In this document: positions 37,701 through 48,868 of the stretch, piece by piece
Layout: every line of letters begins with the position of its first letter
Position numbering within the stretch: the first letter of the stretch is position 1
DNA from: Alitta virens
Lineage: Eukaryota; Annelida; Polychaeta; Phyllodocida; Nereididae
Direction: 5' to 3'
Length of the DNA: 64,000 nucleotides
NCBI GenBank assembly: GCA_932294295.1
Contig: OW028574.1
Location: 11,170,215 to 11,234,214 of the forward strand
Program-made: the position numbers and the translations under genes
Notes under the pieces: model-generated
Databases searched by the model: none
What the model saw: the letters and a program-made list of their open reading frames with translations, nothing else
What the model was told of the DNA's origin: nothing

Positions 37701-39384
37701 GACAGCTTGATTGCGCCCGCCTTTTGTGGCCGATTTGATGATGCGGCACTTTGACTGTCATTCATGGGCAGAGTGGTTGTCGAGGCTTTCAGTCCATAGC
37801 AGCAAAAATAACGATCGGGAAGACATTGAAAGGACTTCCTATCTGTGTTATTAAAAGCAATCTGTGGAGTTTGAGTGACAGGGAGCCCTGCATCTTCTGT
37901 TGCTTGAAAGAAAAACGTGGCCGAGTCGTTGAACTGGCGACTCCTCATACCAAAGTTCTGTGACCTGGTGATTGATTGATTAGACTTCTGTTTTGTGTCA
38001 AACAATTCCTGTCACGGGCTTTGGAAATTGAAAAGATATCAGGAGGGCAAAAAAAAAACAAAAAAAACAAGAAGTATATGGTAGATATATAGTCCTCTGC
38101 AAATACTATACAAATAGTGGCAAGTAGTCCAATATAGCTTAATCCGTGAACTCGATATTGGACAACCTTTGTTATATCCTCCATCGGGATCCAACATAAT
38201 TATTTTTAATTAGTTCCTCTCTTAGCCAGTCTGATTGATTATCTTGGTGGTAGTTCAATATAAATTTTAATGCAATTTAGGTACCCTTTGCATGGTATGA
38301 ATATAGAAATCTGAACAAGCTCATCTCAGTGAAGATATATATTTTATTCTATTCGCTATAAACATGATAAATAAAATATATTATTCCCCAATTGCAGAAT
38401 GATCATGTGAAATAGCGGGTGATACGGGCTGGGTGGTCTGGAATGACGTTCATGTAATGCCCAAATAAGGAAGCTCAAGACGTTGCTATTTCCAAATAAG
38501 GACGAAACGTGTATGGCCGTAAAAATGCGAGCGCGACTATAGTTAATGTGACAGATTAATACAAACCTTATAGGTCTAAAATAATTTATGTACACAACAA
38601 AGTTTAAATTTTGAATATCAGACAAAAACTGAGATATGCAATAAAATATACGCGAAGCGAGGACGTTCACGACGCTATTAGTTGAACAAGGACTGGCTTC
38701 GTCATACATTTTCTCCAATAACTTCGTTCATTTTCATCCGTTTTTAAAACTTATAAGTTCCAAATGGCTAAAAATAATTGGAATAAAAGGAAAACCACAC
38801 TCGTTCTCTAGGTCTGATTTGACAGATCAGACTCAGAGGGTTCTACGCACCCAAAAAACAGATCAGGGACTCGTGTGGTTTCCCTATAATATCTAACTGA
38901 AGAAATTTAATATCAGTTTCACACAGTTTCTGTGTTATTCTCGCCTTCCTTTATTTTTAGGCTTTCGCAAAATTGGACGGCGAGATTTAATTTGTCTAGT
39001 TGTCATAGCAACTGTTCGCTGCTTGAAGCATTTGAATCAAATAGGTTATTTAACAAGAATAATTGCCACAAATGGACAAGTAATTGCGTAGCTCCTGGTT
39101 GATTAATTCTGAGATTCGGTTAATTTGAGGCGATGGGTTATCTGTGGCTCTTCACTGGATTTCACCTTGACCTTGGTCCATTTCTCGTAAAATTGTATTT
39201 TTATCATCAGATTTGTAAACGTCCTTATGAACATGGAGCCCTACTTCAATGATGGTTTTAAGCCACAGTGTAAGTGAAGGATTTGCCCTCATAGTGAACA
39301 ATGACTCTAATTTTCTCTATTGTGAGTATAAAATGAGATGACAGTAATTATTTCAATGTCTCGATGCTACCGAGGGAAGCTTAG
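37701..39384. other. Intergenic stretch without recognised gene
   Basis: No supported gene. A tRNA-like phrase at 37917-37970 (GTGGCCGAGTCGTTGAA...) may be another degraded SINE head. A perfect RFX-type palindrome GTTGTCATAGCAAC is at 38999-39012. Confidence 0.45.
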
Positions 39385-39845
39385 TCAGACATTATATGAT
39401 GAGCCTTGGACTCAGAGTCTACACCATGGTACACATTTACACCATGGTTGGGGGTCTTTCACTTGCCTCATCATAGACATCGAGTAAAATGCACCTCCAA
39501 TTTAACGTCTCATGGGATCAATATCCAGCTGAGATTGGTGGTGGATTAGGGCTTTATGTCCTCTATTTCTGCACCTAATGGGCTAATTTGGACAGGCAGG
39601 GACCATGGCAATGAGACAAAGGATGAAACAGCCATCCAACTTAGGCTCAACCGGGAATCGAACCCGGGACCCAGTGGTTGGAAGCCCAGCACGCTACCAC
39701 TAAGCTAGGCCCCCACCCGAATATCCAGCTGAGATGTAGCCCAGGAAGAATGCCAGTGCCGGGGATTGAATCCGATACCTTCAACAGAGCTGGCCAAGGT
39801 ATAGAATTGGAGGATGCCTTTACCATTGTGTCTCCCAGCTGCAAA
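39385..39845 (-). repeat. SINE-A copy (minus), interrupted by a SINE-B
   Basis: The two halves 39385-39535 and 39721-39845 join to a SINE-A in reverse. Read on the minus strand it runs from GCTGGGAGACACAATGGTAA (A box region) through a B-box-like GATTCAATCCC to CTCGATGTCTATGATGAGGC and the AGACCCCC body. A SINE-B has been inserted between them, so this copy is the older of the two. Confidence 0.8.
39536..39720 (-). mobile_element. SINE-B, tRNA-Gly-like, full length, with target duplication
   Basis: On the minus strand it starts GGTGGGGGCCTAGCTTAGTG and keeps a strong A box (TAGCTTAGTGGTAGC), an anticodon-loop-like CTTCCAACC (TCC, glycine-like) and an exact B box GGTTCGATTCC. A tRNA-unrelated body follows (GCCTAAGTTGGATGGCTG, ATTGCCATGGTCCCTGCC, GTGCAGAAATA-GAGGAC) and ends in AAGCCCTAATCCACCACC. 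The 15-base word ATATCCAGCTGAGAT flanks it exactly at 39521-39535 and 39721-39735, a target-site duplication. SINEs are transcribed by RNA polymerase III and mobilised by a partner LINE. Confidence 0.9.
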
Positions 39846-40539
39846 TTATATTACTTATGCCATGGTCAGTTTGATATGTGTTATCAGCTGTATCTGACAT
39901 TTTTGTCAGTGAATAAGCATAACGTTTAAGTTAAGTAGACAAATCCACCTCAAATTTCAGTTCCTCTCATTATGATAATGTGTAATTTTTATTTTTTTTA
40001 ATGAATTTAACAAGAAGAATTCTTGAGACAAGGTATTGCTCATTAGTGTCAGAGATTCATGGGGACTCACATGAAATCAAACACGACATGTGCTACTTTA
40101 GACAATTAAGGGCACTTCATAAACAATGCATGGGCTTAACGAATAAAGACAATTATGGCTGAAGAACTTTCTTGGGAAATTTTAAGAATGAAGTGCTAGA
40201 GGTAGTGGTTCCTAATAAAGTTGCTTTCAAAGGAAGTACCCTCCAGTGAAAATGTCACAATTTGTTAATTCAACTTCGTTATGATAATCATATTCACACA
40301 AGAGAAGTTCATTTCAGATTTGACTAAATATTTATGTGTGTGTTATGCCATGTTCATGACAGTCCAAAGACATTATTTTCCTGAAATCACTTAGATTGAG
40401 TCTTTAAAAGAGGAATTTCCCAGAGAATTGCATGTCAGATCTGGGTTTGACAAAATAATACTTTCAAGAGCAACTATAACACTAGTCTTAATATGGTGGA
40501 GATTTGAGCTTCCTGAATGTTGAGATGTATCGTAATACC
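39846..40539. other. AT-rich intergenic stretch
   Basis: Nothing recognised: no gene, RNA or known repeat on either strand. Confidence 0.5.
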
Positions 40540-40543
40540 TTAA

Positions 40544-41263
40544 AGGGCGTTCACACTGTCGTGGATAAGACCTACAGATGACAGATTTTTTTTTTTACTC
40601 TTGCTCATCCTTGTCCATACGTGATTCACTCGCCGAGAGTTTTATGTATACTCACGCTAATTCATAGAACACTCCTGGTCGAGGTTGACCACTCAAGAGC
40701 ATACGTGGAGAGGGCAAAAAATTTAAACATGTTTTAAACTTTGGCGGACATTCTACGAGTGAATTGTTTACATTAGTTACATAACTTGCTCGCAATTCAC
40801 TCACCGAGTGTTCTACATATGTTCTACTTACGTTCTACGTACATACATGGCCATACGTAGCCATATGTAGCCATACATAGCCATACGTAGCCACTGCCCA
40901 TCTGTATATACTCGCCATCCACTCTCGTCCACTCGTAGAACGCTAGTAAAATGCTCAGCGGATGTCCGTCACCCACCCGTCGTCTTCAATGCCCATCCTA
41001 GCCAATCCTTCAACCACTCGCACGGGTGATCTACAGGCGATCTACGGGCGATCTACGAGCGATCTACGAGTGCCTGATGGAGCGTTTGTTGTACGTTCGG
41101 TGAGTGTTTAACTGACGACTGCCCCAAGTACGCCCGTGGAAAGAATTTTTACATGATTAACAGAGCCACAAGTAAGCATGTATAGCAATTTTTTGAAGTA
41201 CGTGGTCATACGTAGGTCTGCTACGTGACGCTGTGAACTGCTACGTGACGGTGTGAACGCCCC
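40544..41263. mobile_element. Nonautonomous TTAA-flanked DNA element (720 bp)
   Basis: The element is flanked by TTAA at 40540-40543 and 41264-41267. The ends are inverted repeats: AGGGCGTTCACACTGTCGTG at the left; the right end reads CACGTAGCAG-type text then ACGGTGTGAACGCCCC. TTAA duplication is the hallmark of piggyBac-type transposons, so a piggyBac-derived MITE is likely. The interior has tandem CCATACGTAG words (40850-40892) and four tandem CGATCTACGGG/CGATCTACGAG words (41026-41072). No ORF of note. Confidence 0.75.
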
Positions 41264-41267
41264 TTAA

Positions 41268-42704
41268 GTGAGCATCTGAGTTGCTCAAGTAAGCCTCCCA
41301 TCGATCTGTTAATGCTTCCACATGTATATGGTGTTACCTCGCTGGCCCACTTAGCTTAAGAGTTTAGTACACCAGCAATTTGCAGGTACACCAGGCCCCC
41401 ATAGTGAAGAACAGCCAAAATTAGGACTTAGTACTTCGCTGGAGGGAAAGGTGTTACTAGTATTAATTATTAAGAATAATTCAGTGATTCTTCTCTTATG
41501 TTGGGATTCCAGAAATCTGGAATCTGGGATCCATCCATCGATCCATCCATCCATCAATTCATCAATCTATCCATCCATCCATGAGTATAAAATTGTTGAA
41601 TTTTCTTTGGTATTGCCTGAGTGCCACTTTTTTAAAGCTGATAGTGTATATGTGACCAGAGGTAGATGTAATGGTGAGATGATAAGACTTGGCGTTCACA
41701 TCATGTCAATATATTGCCAGACGGGTGGTTTTTGTTTGTTTCCCCAGAATAGACACTAATTATAAAGGACACTGCCAATGTAATGTCTTGTACAGGCCAG
41801 CTGAGATTGATATCAGAGGGCTGATGCTGTGATTTGTATTTTTGACTGCTAGAGTAGTTTGGGAAGTCTGTGACCACTAGGTCATCACGTGAATTAAAAA
41901 CAGCAACTAAACTCACTTTTAATACAATCATTATTCAGAACATATGATGGGGCAACTACATGGAAATACCCAGGCAATAGTAAGGATGTTTGTTTGATGA
42001 AGTCCATGGCTCCTAAGTAACTCTTGTGTTGATTTGAGGGTAATTGTACAGTAGATAGGGGCACTTCCATATCCCTTTCTTGAAATTGCACAATTTGCCA
42101 ACCCTGATTGGCCTACTTCATAATTCAGACAATCAGGCTCCATTACACTCGAGAGCACACGGGGAACCCTAATCAAGGTCGTTCAGCTATAGTGGAGTAA
42201 TTTTATTGCCCTTCGTAATACAAGTATATCCCCTGCTTTTTAGACACACATGGCATGAATAATTCGGAGATTAACGGGAAGTAAGTAACGTCATATGAAA
42301 ATATATCCCCCATATAAGGGACGTATGAATAATTCAGGAATGGTGTGAGTAACGCCTGTTGGTAAAATCCATGTCCTTTCAGGAAGAAAATGTAATAAGG
42401 TCTCCAAATGACAAACATCTCATACCATGCTTGATAAAACCCCCCAGCTTCCCATATATAGTTTGCAATATACTTAAACTTTGTGCATGAGATATGTGTG
42501 AAAAAAAAAGAAGAAGAAAGATCTTAGCTATTTGTAATCCCAAGATGAAATGTCACAACTTCAACTCATCATTTCTGTACTGAAATAGAAAGAAATGCCG
42601 CGAAAATTCATATGCTGTCTTGAGCACAAGATATTCGCTATTCTTTGAGGTGATTTTTTTTGTGGCGAAGTTTTAAGTGAAAACATGAGGTAGAGAAATG
42701 TTAG
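41268..42704. other. Intergenic stretch with small repeats
   Basis: It holds a (CCAT)n tract at 41530-41582 and a minus-strand SINE-A tail at 41650-41710 (GATGTAATGGTGAGATGATAAG). The minus frames at 41701-42418 carry no recognised domain. Confidence 0.5.
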
Positions 42705-42717
42705 TCAGAAAAGATTT

Positions 42718-43171
42718 TTATAAGAAGAAGTTAAAGAAGAAGTAAGAGGAGGAGAAGAAGAAGAAGGAGGAGGAAGAGGAGAAGAAGAAGAATGAGAAGA
42801 AAGAAAAGTAAGAGAAGAAGAAGAAAAAGGAGGAGAAGTAGAAGGAGAAGAAGAAGAAGAAGGAGAAGAAGAAGGAGGAGAAGTAGAAGAAGGAGGAGGA
42901 AGAGGTGAATGAGAAGAATGAGAAGAAAAAGAAGGAAGAGGAGAAGAAGAAGTGGACGAAGAAGAAGGAGGACAAGCAGAAGAAGAAGAAGAAGGAGAAG
43001 TAGGAGAAGAAGAAGAAAAAGAAGAAGAAGAAGGAGGAGGAGGAGGAGAGGTAGAAGAAGTAGGACAAGGAGAAGGAGAAGTAGAAGAAGTAGGAGAACA
43101 AGAACAAGAAGTAGGAGAACAAGAACAAGAAGTAGGAGAAGAAGAAGAAGATGAAGAAGAAGAAGAAAGAT
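42718..43171 (+). repeat. Polypurine (GAA/GGA)n tract, about 450 bp
   Basis: The + strand is almost pure purine, made of GAA, GGA and AGTA-type triplets with only scattered T and C. The opposite strand gives Ser/Phe-rich frames and the plus strand Arg- or Glu-rich ones; these are repeat frames, not proteins. Such mirror-rich tracts can form triplex H-DNA. Confidence 0.95.
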
Positions 43172-43179
43172 GTATTATC

Positions 43180-43640
43180 AAAAGCCTTGGATGTGGGCTG
43201 GAAGTACATTGCTGGCAGATCTCTTGTGTCAGGCACACGACAAAGGCAGCAACTTTTTTTCTTACTCTTCTAACAGCTTGCATCAGGTTACAAGCTATAG
43301 AGGAAATTCTCTAAATGGATTTGCCAATGCTCTACTTTGCTTTTTATGTGTTTGTGTCAGGGTTACAGAACTTTTGTGGTGGTTAGTTTCATATGAAAAA
43401 CATAAACATTGCAATGAAGAGTTCTGATTAACGTTCTAACTTAAATATAAAAATAAAATAAAATAACGTAAAAAAAAAAAAAAACTACGCAAACAACATG
43501 CAGATCAACAAAACATGGACTTTTTCTTCTATATTAAATAATGAGTTTACAGGATTAATGACATCACAGTTTTGTCTGTTGTCATTTTTACTATTAAACT
43601 AATGTACATAATTTTCAGCAGCAAATGATGTAGCTGTGAG
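43180..43640. other. Intergenic, A/T-rich, no gene
   Basis: Nothing recognised apart from an A run near 43470. Confidence 0.5.
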
Positions 43641-44450
43641 CCTGCTTACCAACTTCGCTGCCAATAGGTAACAGCTAATATTACAGGAAACGTTTAACAT
43701 TCATATCATCAATAACATGATACGGTTGCTTTTACAGTGTACATTGTTAACACCTATAAATCATCAACATTGTCCTTAGTTATATTAATTATTTTCATTG
43801 TCGAGCCATTTACTATGGCATCTAATTTATCATATTTTGTCATGTCTTCTTCTAACTAAGCGCATCCATTTTCCTTAATTACTAATTACAAGCTGTGTAG
43901 ATCACTACCAAGTGCTAATTTGCATGGAAATGCAACGTTTCTCCTTGAGGACACCTTGGACGTTACAGTCCTTGCCTTCGTCAGTGAGATATTGGGAAAG
44001 CTAATTAGTTTGACTAATTAATGAGACTGTTTGTCTCTGCAGTCTTTTGGTTATTGCTGGTGTGAGGCTGTTTGCATTTGGTCAGCATTGGGACCTGGTC
44101 AGCAACACCTAGTATTCCCTAGTAGTCCCCAGCTGAGTCCAGTAGCCCCCGGTAGTCCCTGTAGCCAAAGGCCAATAGAAAACGGAAGGCACAAACACTT
44201 GGCCAGCACTTGCAAATGGAAAAGCACTTTAGCCTTGTTTGCATAGGACAGGTCCCTAAGCAATCTCACACTTGGCCCTGGGCTTCCCTGTGTTGCGTTG
44301 CTCTCTCCGCCTCCCTCCGATTTTCCGCTAGTGACACAGCCCCAGGGCTCACACAAGTGGCCAGTTAAGACAAGTTTTTGTTTGGTCAATTTAAAGGGGC
44401 CAATCCAAGTGAAAACAAGGCGACAAACACGCATTAAATCCATCTGCAAC
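43640..44450. promoter_or_regulatory. Candidate distal regulatory island
   Basis: This repeat-poor block lies between two triplet arrays. Homeodomain cores (TAATTA, TTAATTA, CTAATTAG) recur at about 43785, 43876-43886, 44001 and 44015-44022. A perfect octamer ATTTGCAT is at 43918-43925, overlapping the inverted TTGCAT-GGAA-ATGCAA. The right half is GC-richer with repeated TAGTCCC words. No ORF carries a domain. Regulatory function is inferred from composition only. Confidence 0.3.
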
Positions 44451-44515
44451 ACAGATGTGCTAATGATGCTATCCATGCAAAATATAAGAGTAAATCAAAT
44501 AAAAATAATATGCAC

Positions 44516-44810
44516 AAGCTTGGAGGAGGAGGAGGAGGAGGAGGAGGAGGAGGAGGAGGAGGAGGAGGAGGAGGAGGAGGAGGAGGAGGAGGAGGAGGAG
44601 GTGAAAGCTTGGAGGAGGAGGAGGAGGAGGAGGAGGAGGAGGAGGAGGAGGAGGAGGAGGAGGAGGAGGAGGAGGAGGAAGAGGAAGAGGAAGAGGAAGA
44701 GGAGGAAGAGGGAGGAGGAGGCGGATGAGAAAGAGGGAGGAGGCGGAGGATGAGGATAAGGAGGAGGAGGAGAAGGAGGAGGAGGAGGAGAAGGAGGAGG
44801 AGCTTGTCGC
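44516..44810 (+). repeat. (GGA)n triplet array
   Basis: A perfect GGA run at 44522-44601 and a second at about 44611-44680 are each preceded by AAGCTT, at 44516 and 44605. An 89-bp unit AAGCTT(GGA)n therefore seems to have been tandemly duplicated before further expansion. An interrupted GGA/GAA tail runs to 44810. Long Glu, Arg or Gly frames over it are not genes. Confidence 0.95.
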
Positions 44811-45326
44811 AGTATCAGCTAGTACATAAATACAAAAATTATTGCACCATTCTCCCAGGTTTGGTTTAAGGTGAAACAACGAAGTTATATGTCACATAAG
44901 TAACATTTGAGTAGGCATGCATTCATGAAAGGCGTCAGGCGAATGTCCTTATATGGAGACAGATGGGTTCTTTGGGGTCATTAAATATGCAGTGGGCTGT
45001 AAACCGCACCCCAAGATAGATGCCTAATCTATAGGTCATTGAGAAGTTTATACAAAATTCATGCCAATTGATGATGTGCTGTGGTTCTGGGTGTGGCAGT
45101 TTTCATCCATTAAAGCTGTATTCATGCTAGGGTCATTTGTCAATTGTGCTGAATGCAAAGGTGATGCTGTGTTTAATTGAAAAATGCATGCCACTAGACA
45201 TGGCACCCTTTCTCAGTTAACGAATGATATCAAGCAAAATCTGATCAATTTAATGGGCAGCATTATATTATCTGGTCAGCATGGCTAGTTTCTGTGCCAG
45301 TGGTCAGACGTATTTTCTCGTCCAGC
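44811..45326. other. Intergenic, no recognised feature
   Basis: Unique-looking sequence with no gene, RNA or repeat that I recognise. Confidence 0.5.
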
Positions 45327-45327
45327 T

Positions 45328-45612
45328 GAAGCTGGGTGGCCTAATGGTGAAGGCATCTGCCAATTCCACTCTACTGAAAGTCCTGAGTTCGATACCCTGC
45401 CTGGGCACTTTTCATGAGCTATATCCCTGCTTTATGTCGATGGCATGCGGAGTCAAATTGGAGCTGCCGTGGCAGCCGTGTACTCGGTGTCTATGCTGAG
45501 GCAGGTAAGAGACCCCACCCATGGGGTAAATGTGCATCATGTGGACTCCAAGCAGCCGTATCATCTCATCATTACATCTGGCTCTGGCAGCTGATCATAT
45601 AAGCTGATTATA
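45328..45612 (+). mobile_element. SINE-A, tRNA-derived, near full length
   Basis: The head GGGTGGCCTAATGGTGAAGG resembles an A box, followed 35 bases later by the B-box-like GAGTTCGATACCC. The body has CATGAGCTATATCCCTGC, TGTACTCGGTGTCTATGC, GGTAAGAGACCCCACCC and GGTAAATGTGCATCATGTGG, and the tail CATCTGGCTCTGGCAGCTGATCATATAAGC. At least seven related pieces occur in the window (15.8, 34.9, 37.6, 39.4-39.8, 41.65, 48.7 and 63.0 kb). The embedded frames are not genes. Confidence 0.8.
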
Positions 45613-45619
45613 CTTCAGA

Positions 45620-45718
45620 CCCAGTAGCATTGAGACATAGACAAGCTCAAATCCGTAACCTTCAGAAGAGATGACCAATTGTCTTAACACTAGCTAGGCC
45701 ACCCAATTGCACTTCATT
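45620..45718 (-). repeat. tRNA-like SINE head (minus), facing SINE-A
   Basis: Read on the minus strand: GGGTGGCCTAGCTAGTGTTAAG, then GGTTACGGATTTGAGC, an A/B-box arrangement like the SINE-A head but without its body. It lies head-on to the SINE-A at 45328. Confidence 0.55.
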
Positions 45719-48278
45719 ATCTTGCACGCTTGAACAAAAAAAAATAAATAAATAAAAATAGAAGAAAATTATCGACCCTCGAAATTGGTGAACTTAATGA
45801 AATTTCTTTCAATTTCCATCTATATGGATAAGTACCAGGATGTGGTTCAATGTTTTGATGTCTTACAGTGTTTCATTTTGAAATTGAAGAGTGTCAGATC
45901 TGTTGTTTTTTTCCTGTGAAAGAACTGGACTGGCTTTTATCTGAGCACCTCTTTTCAAAAAGTTCTTTGGCTGATGTTGAAATGAATCACAGCTGAACAT
46001 CACGATCTGTCAATTAAAAATAGTGTGTAACAACACAGGCGTTTGCCTACATATGTGACATTGCTCAGTGATGACACACTTATACTTTAACTAATACCAA
46101 GGCTACTGACTGCCTTAATTGGCTTCTCATCTCAAGAGCCCCCTATGTCATTTGCAACTGCCAATCAGAATGTATTAGGAAATGCCCTGAGCTTGATGGC
46201 AATTATTTCGCTAGTTTACCAGTTAGACTTAAATACAAACAAGTTAGCTTAATACCATATAGGCTGGCTTATGGCATTGAATGTCTAACAGTGAAATTGC
46301 ATATCAATTTGTTTTGTTTGCATTGATTACACTCAATTCTTAAACAAAGATTACTCAGTTAGGTCACTTAATTGGCTTAAAGCTGACAGCAGACTGTGCT
46401 TGGGAGATATTGGCCAATCAGGAAGCGCCATCATGCGTGTAGATGATGAAATATGCAAATCTGGCATTAGAGATGAGAATTGAACATTTCCCAGCGTACA
46501 GGCAAGGAATTCCTTGTATATAAGTGGTAAATACCCATAAATAATGGAAGTTATCACTTTGAATAAGAAGGAAAATTATTTTTGTGTATAATATAGCCAT
46601 TTTTGATGTGTAATATGATATTATTGACTGAAACTAGCCCCATCATTGAAGGCAGTTACGCAGGGTGAGTAAAAGCTGTTCTTGACAAAGTCAGTAGCCT
46701 TGGTCTTCCAGTATACTAACTTGCTATGTCATGATGGCAAACGCCTGTGGTACAATGTTTAAATCGATGTTAAACGCTGTACAAATTTGATACAATACTT
46801 GCTCAAATTATAAATATCATAAACCTGTTATTATTGCAAAAGCAAAATTGAACTTTCGCAGAAATTTAGAGCTATGAATTTGAGAAATTGAAAACTTCAG
46901 ACATAATGAAAGTCATTTGATACAACAGCCCTCTCTGAAGCTTTCTTTTGGTGTCGCATATAGGTCATCGAAAGATGCCTTCCTTATAAAATTAAATAGT
47001 CAAAACTATTCTAATTAGTGAATACTTTCAATTTACAAAAGTCAAATTGATAAACTGTCTCTGGTGCAACTGAACTGATACAATGGGACACCAAAATATC
47101 CAATCTACAGAAAAGGATATACATGCAGTTATACTAATAACTGGTGCTGCTTTTTTTTTTTTTTTTTTTGTAAAGTGACTTTAATTATAGGCCCGATAAG
47201 CTGGGCAGAATGTTATTGTTAGCTGTTATGAATTTATTATTGTAAATCTGCAAATTCACTGAAATAAGAAGAAGAAGAAAAAAAAAGTTACTATCTATAC
47301 TCATGAGACATTTATAAGTTAATGCCTAATAGCCTACTAACTTGTATGCATATGATTTTCCCTCTATAGTTCATCAAATAACATATATATTAAACATTGT
47401 AACGAGTAATGGAAGCCCAAAAGAACGATGCCATATCATGTCACTGAACACATTTGTCAGATCGTCAGACCATCATTCAGAAGTGACAGGAATTCTGAGA
47501 AGCTGAAGCTGATAATGTATTATGAGATAACACTTGCAAGATGGCCCAGGGTTAATGAGATAAACATTCATTCAGCGCGAGACCCTCATGAATAAATGAC
47601 CAACTGCTGTCCTCCGAGAGTGTCCAAATGACCTCTTTGACCTTTAGAAAGAGTGGACGCTGGGTTGCCGAGTGGTAAGCATTTCTGGTTTCTTACAGGC
47701 ATCAATTTTGGGTGCATGGAATATAATCTCTCTGTCAAACGTTCAAGGAAATTTATTGCCTCCATCAAAAAGGAGGGGGGAGGGGGAAGTTGTTGTTGTG
47801 GTCTTTTTCTTCTATTCTTCTTTTTTTTTTGTATACATCAAAGGGGTGGGGGAAAGAAACAGAAAGAAGAAGTACAATCATCAAAAAAAAAAGAAGAAGA
47901 AGAAAGCTATGTTTACATTATGGTCAGACATTATGGCCTGGCGTATTTGGCAAACAAATTAAAGAAGTTACAAAATTTCCAGTTCCCTCTTATCACACTG
48001 GGTAAACTAAAAGACCCCCCCCCCCCCCCCAAAGATAAATTGTATTATAACTTGCATCTATGCTATGGAATTATGCCATGCATCCTGAGATATATATGTG
48101 GGACAGCATTAAATGATTAACAACTTCTGTCTTGGTGACTCTGTGTTGGCACAGCCCTCTTGCAAATGTGTTCAATATTGACAGGGTCACACTGACATAG
48201 CATTATCATACCTGAATGAAAAGGCAGTGGGGAAAGAAGTTCATATAACTGAACTCCGCTCATTTTATAGAAGATATT
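45719..48278. other. Intergenic stretch without recognised gene
   Basis: Unique or old DNA. It includes a T run (47151-47169), a tRNA-like head at 47658-47700 (GGGTTGCCGAGTGGTAAGC) and a C16 run at 48015-48030. The plus frames at 47653-48120 cross these low-complexity runs and are not supported as genes. Confidence 0.5.
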
Positions 48279-48290
48279 GACTTGAAAACT

Positions 48291-48474
48291 TGGCGAGGGG
48301 CCAGCTCAGTGGTAGCGTGCTGGACTTCCAACCACTGGGTCCTGGGTTCAGTTCCAAGTGGAGCCTAAGTTGGATGGCTGTTCCATCCTTCATCTCATTG
48401 CCATGGTCCCTGCCTGTTCTAAATAGCCCATCAGGTGCAGAGATACAGGACGTACAGCCCTACTCCACCCACCA
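48291..48474 (+). mobile_element. SINE-B, tRNA-Gly-like, with imperfect target duplication
   Basis: Same family as 39536-39720: GGGGCCAGCTCAGTGGTAGCG, CTTCCAACCACTGGGTCC, GGGTTCAGTTCC, then GCCTAAGTTGGATGGCTG and the shared body, ending CAGCCCTACTCCACCC. GACTTGAAAACT (48279-48290) and GACTTGGAAACT (48475-48486) flank it and differ at one base. A change in the B box (TTCAGTTCC) suggests it is older than the 39.5-kb copy. Confidence 0.85.
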
Positions 48475-48714
48475 GACTTGGAAACTGAACTCAGGAGGAC
48501 GTCATGTAAATTCAGGCCTCCCATTGGCTATGACAGTGTCTCAGCTCTGCATAAATTTACCTGATGTCCACTGGAGCATAGGTTCCAATTTTATGAAATC
48601 TACTGTCAAGTGCAGGTGCAAATTACTGAGGCTTTTTTTCAGAGGTGCGCAAACGGAACAGCAGTTATAATTAGCCCAGAACAGTGCACTTGAAGTGCAA
48701 TTGCTTAAGGATTG

Positions 48715-48790
48715 TACTCTATGCTGAGGCGAGTAAACGATCCCACCCATCAGGTAAATGTGTGACATGGGTAGACTCCTCCTCTCTCTC
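48715..48790 (+). repeat. SINE-A fragment
   Basis: CTCTATGCTGAGGCGAGTAA, CCCACCCATCAGGTAAATGTG and GGGTAGACTCC match the middle of SINE-A. A (TATC)n array follows. Confidence 0.6.
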
Positions 48791-48819
48791 ACCTTGCCTT
48801 AGTGGGCTGCACTTCCCAT

Positions 48820-48828
48820 ATCTATCTG

Positions 48829-48867
<39 letters not shown>
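48820..48867 (+). repeat. (TATC)n microsatellite
   Basis: About twelve TATC units, one interrupted (TCTGTC), directly after a SINE-A fragment. Confidence 0.95.

Positions 48868-48868
<1 letters not shown>

Noticed and set aside
9872..39012. RFX X-box-like words at 9872, 12386 and 38999 as a functional set
   Set aside because: The degenerate consensus is expected several times in 64 kb by chance; only one is listed, at low confidence.
39640..39720. Possible tRNA-Gly gene on the minus strand
   Set aside because: The A and B boxes are good but the sequence runs into the SINE-B body found at other loci and is flanked by a target duplication, so it is a SINE head.
42705..43314. Long Ser/Phe-rich (minus) and Arg/Glu-rich (plus) open frames
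   Set aside because: They are translations of the GAA/GGA tract in several frames at once, with no start context or domain.
44298..44879. Poly-Glu, poly-Gly and Leu/Pro-rich frames
   Set aside because: Translations of the GGA array.
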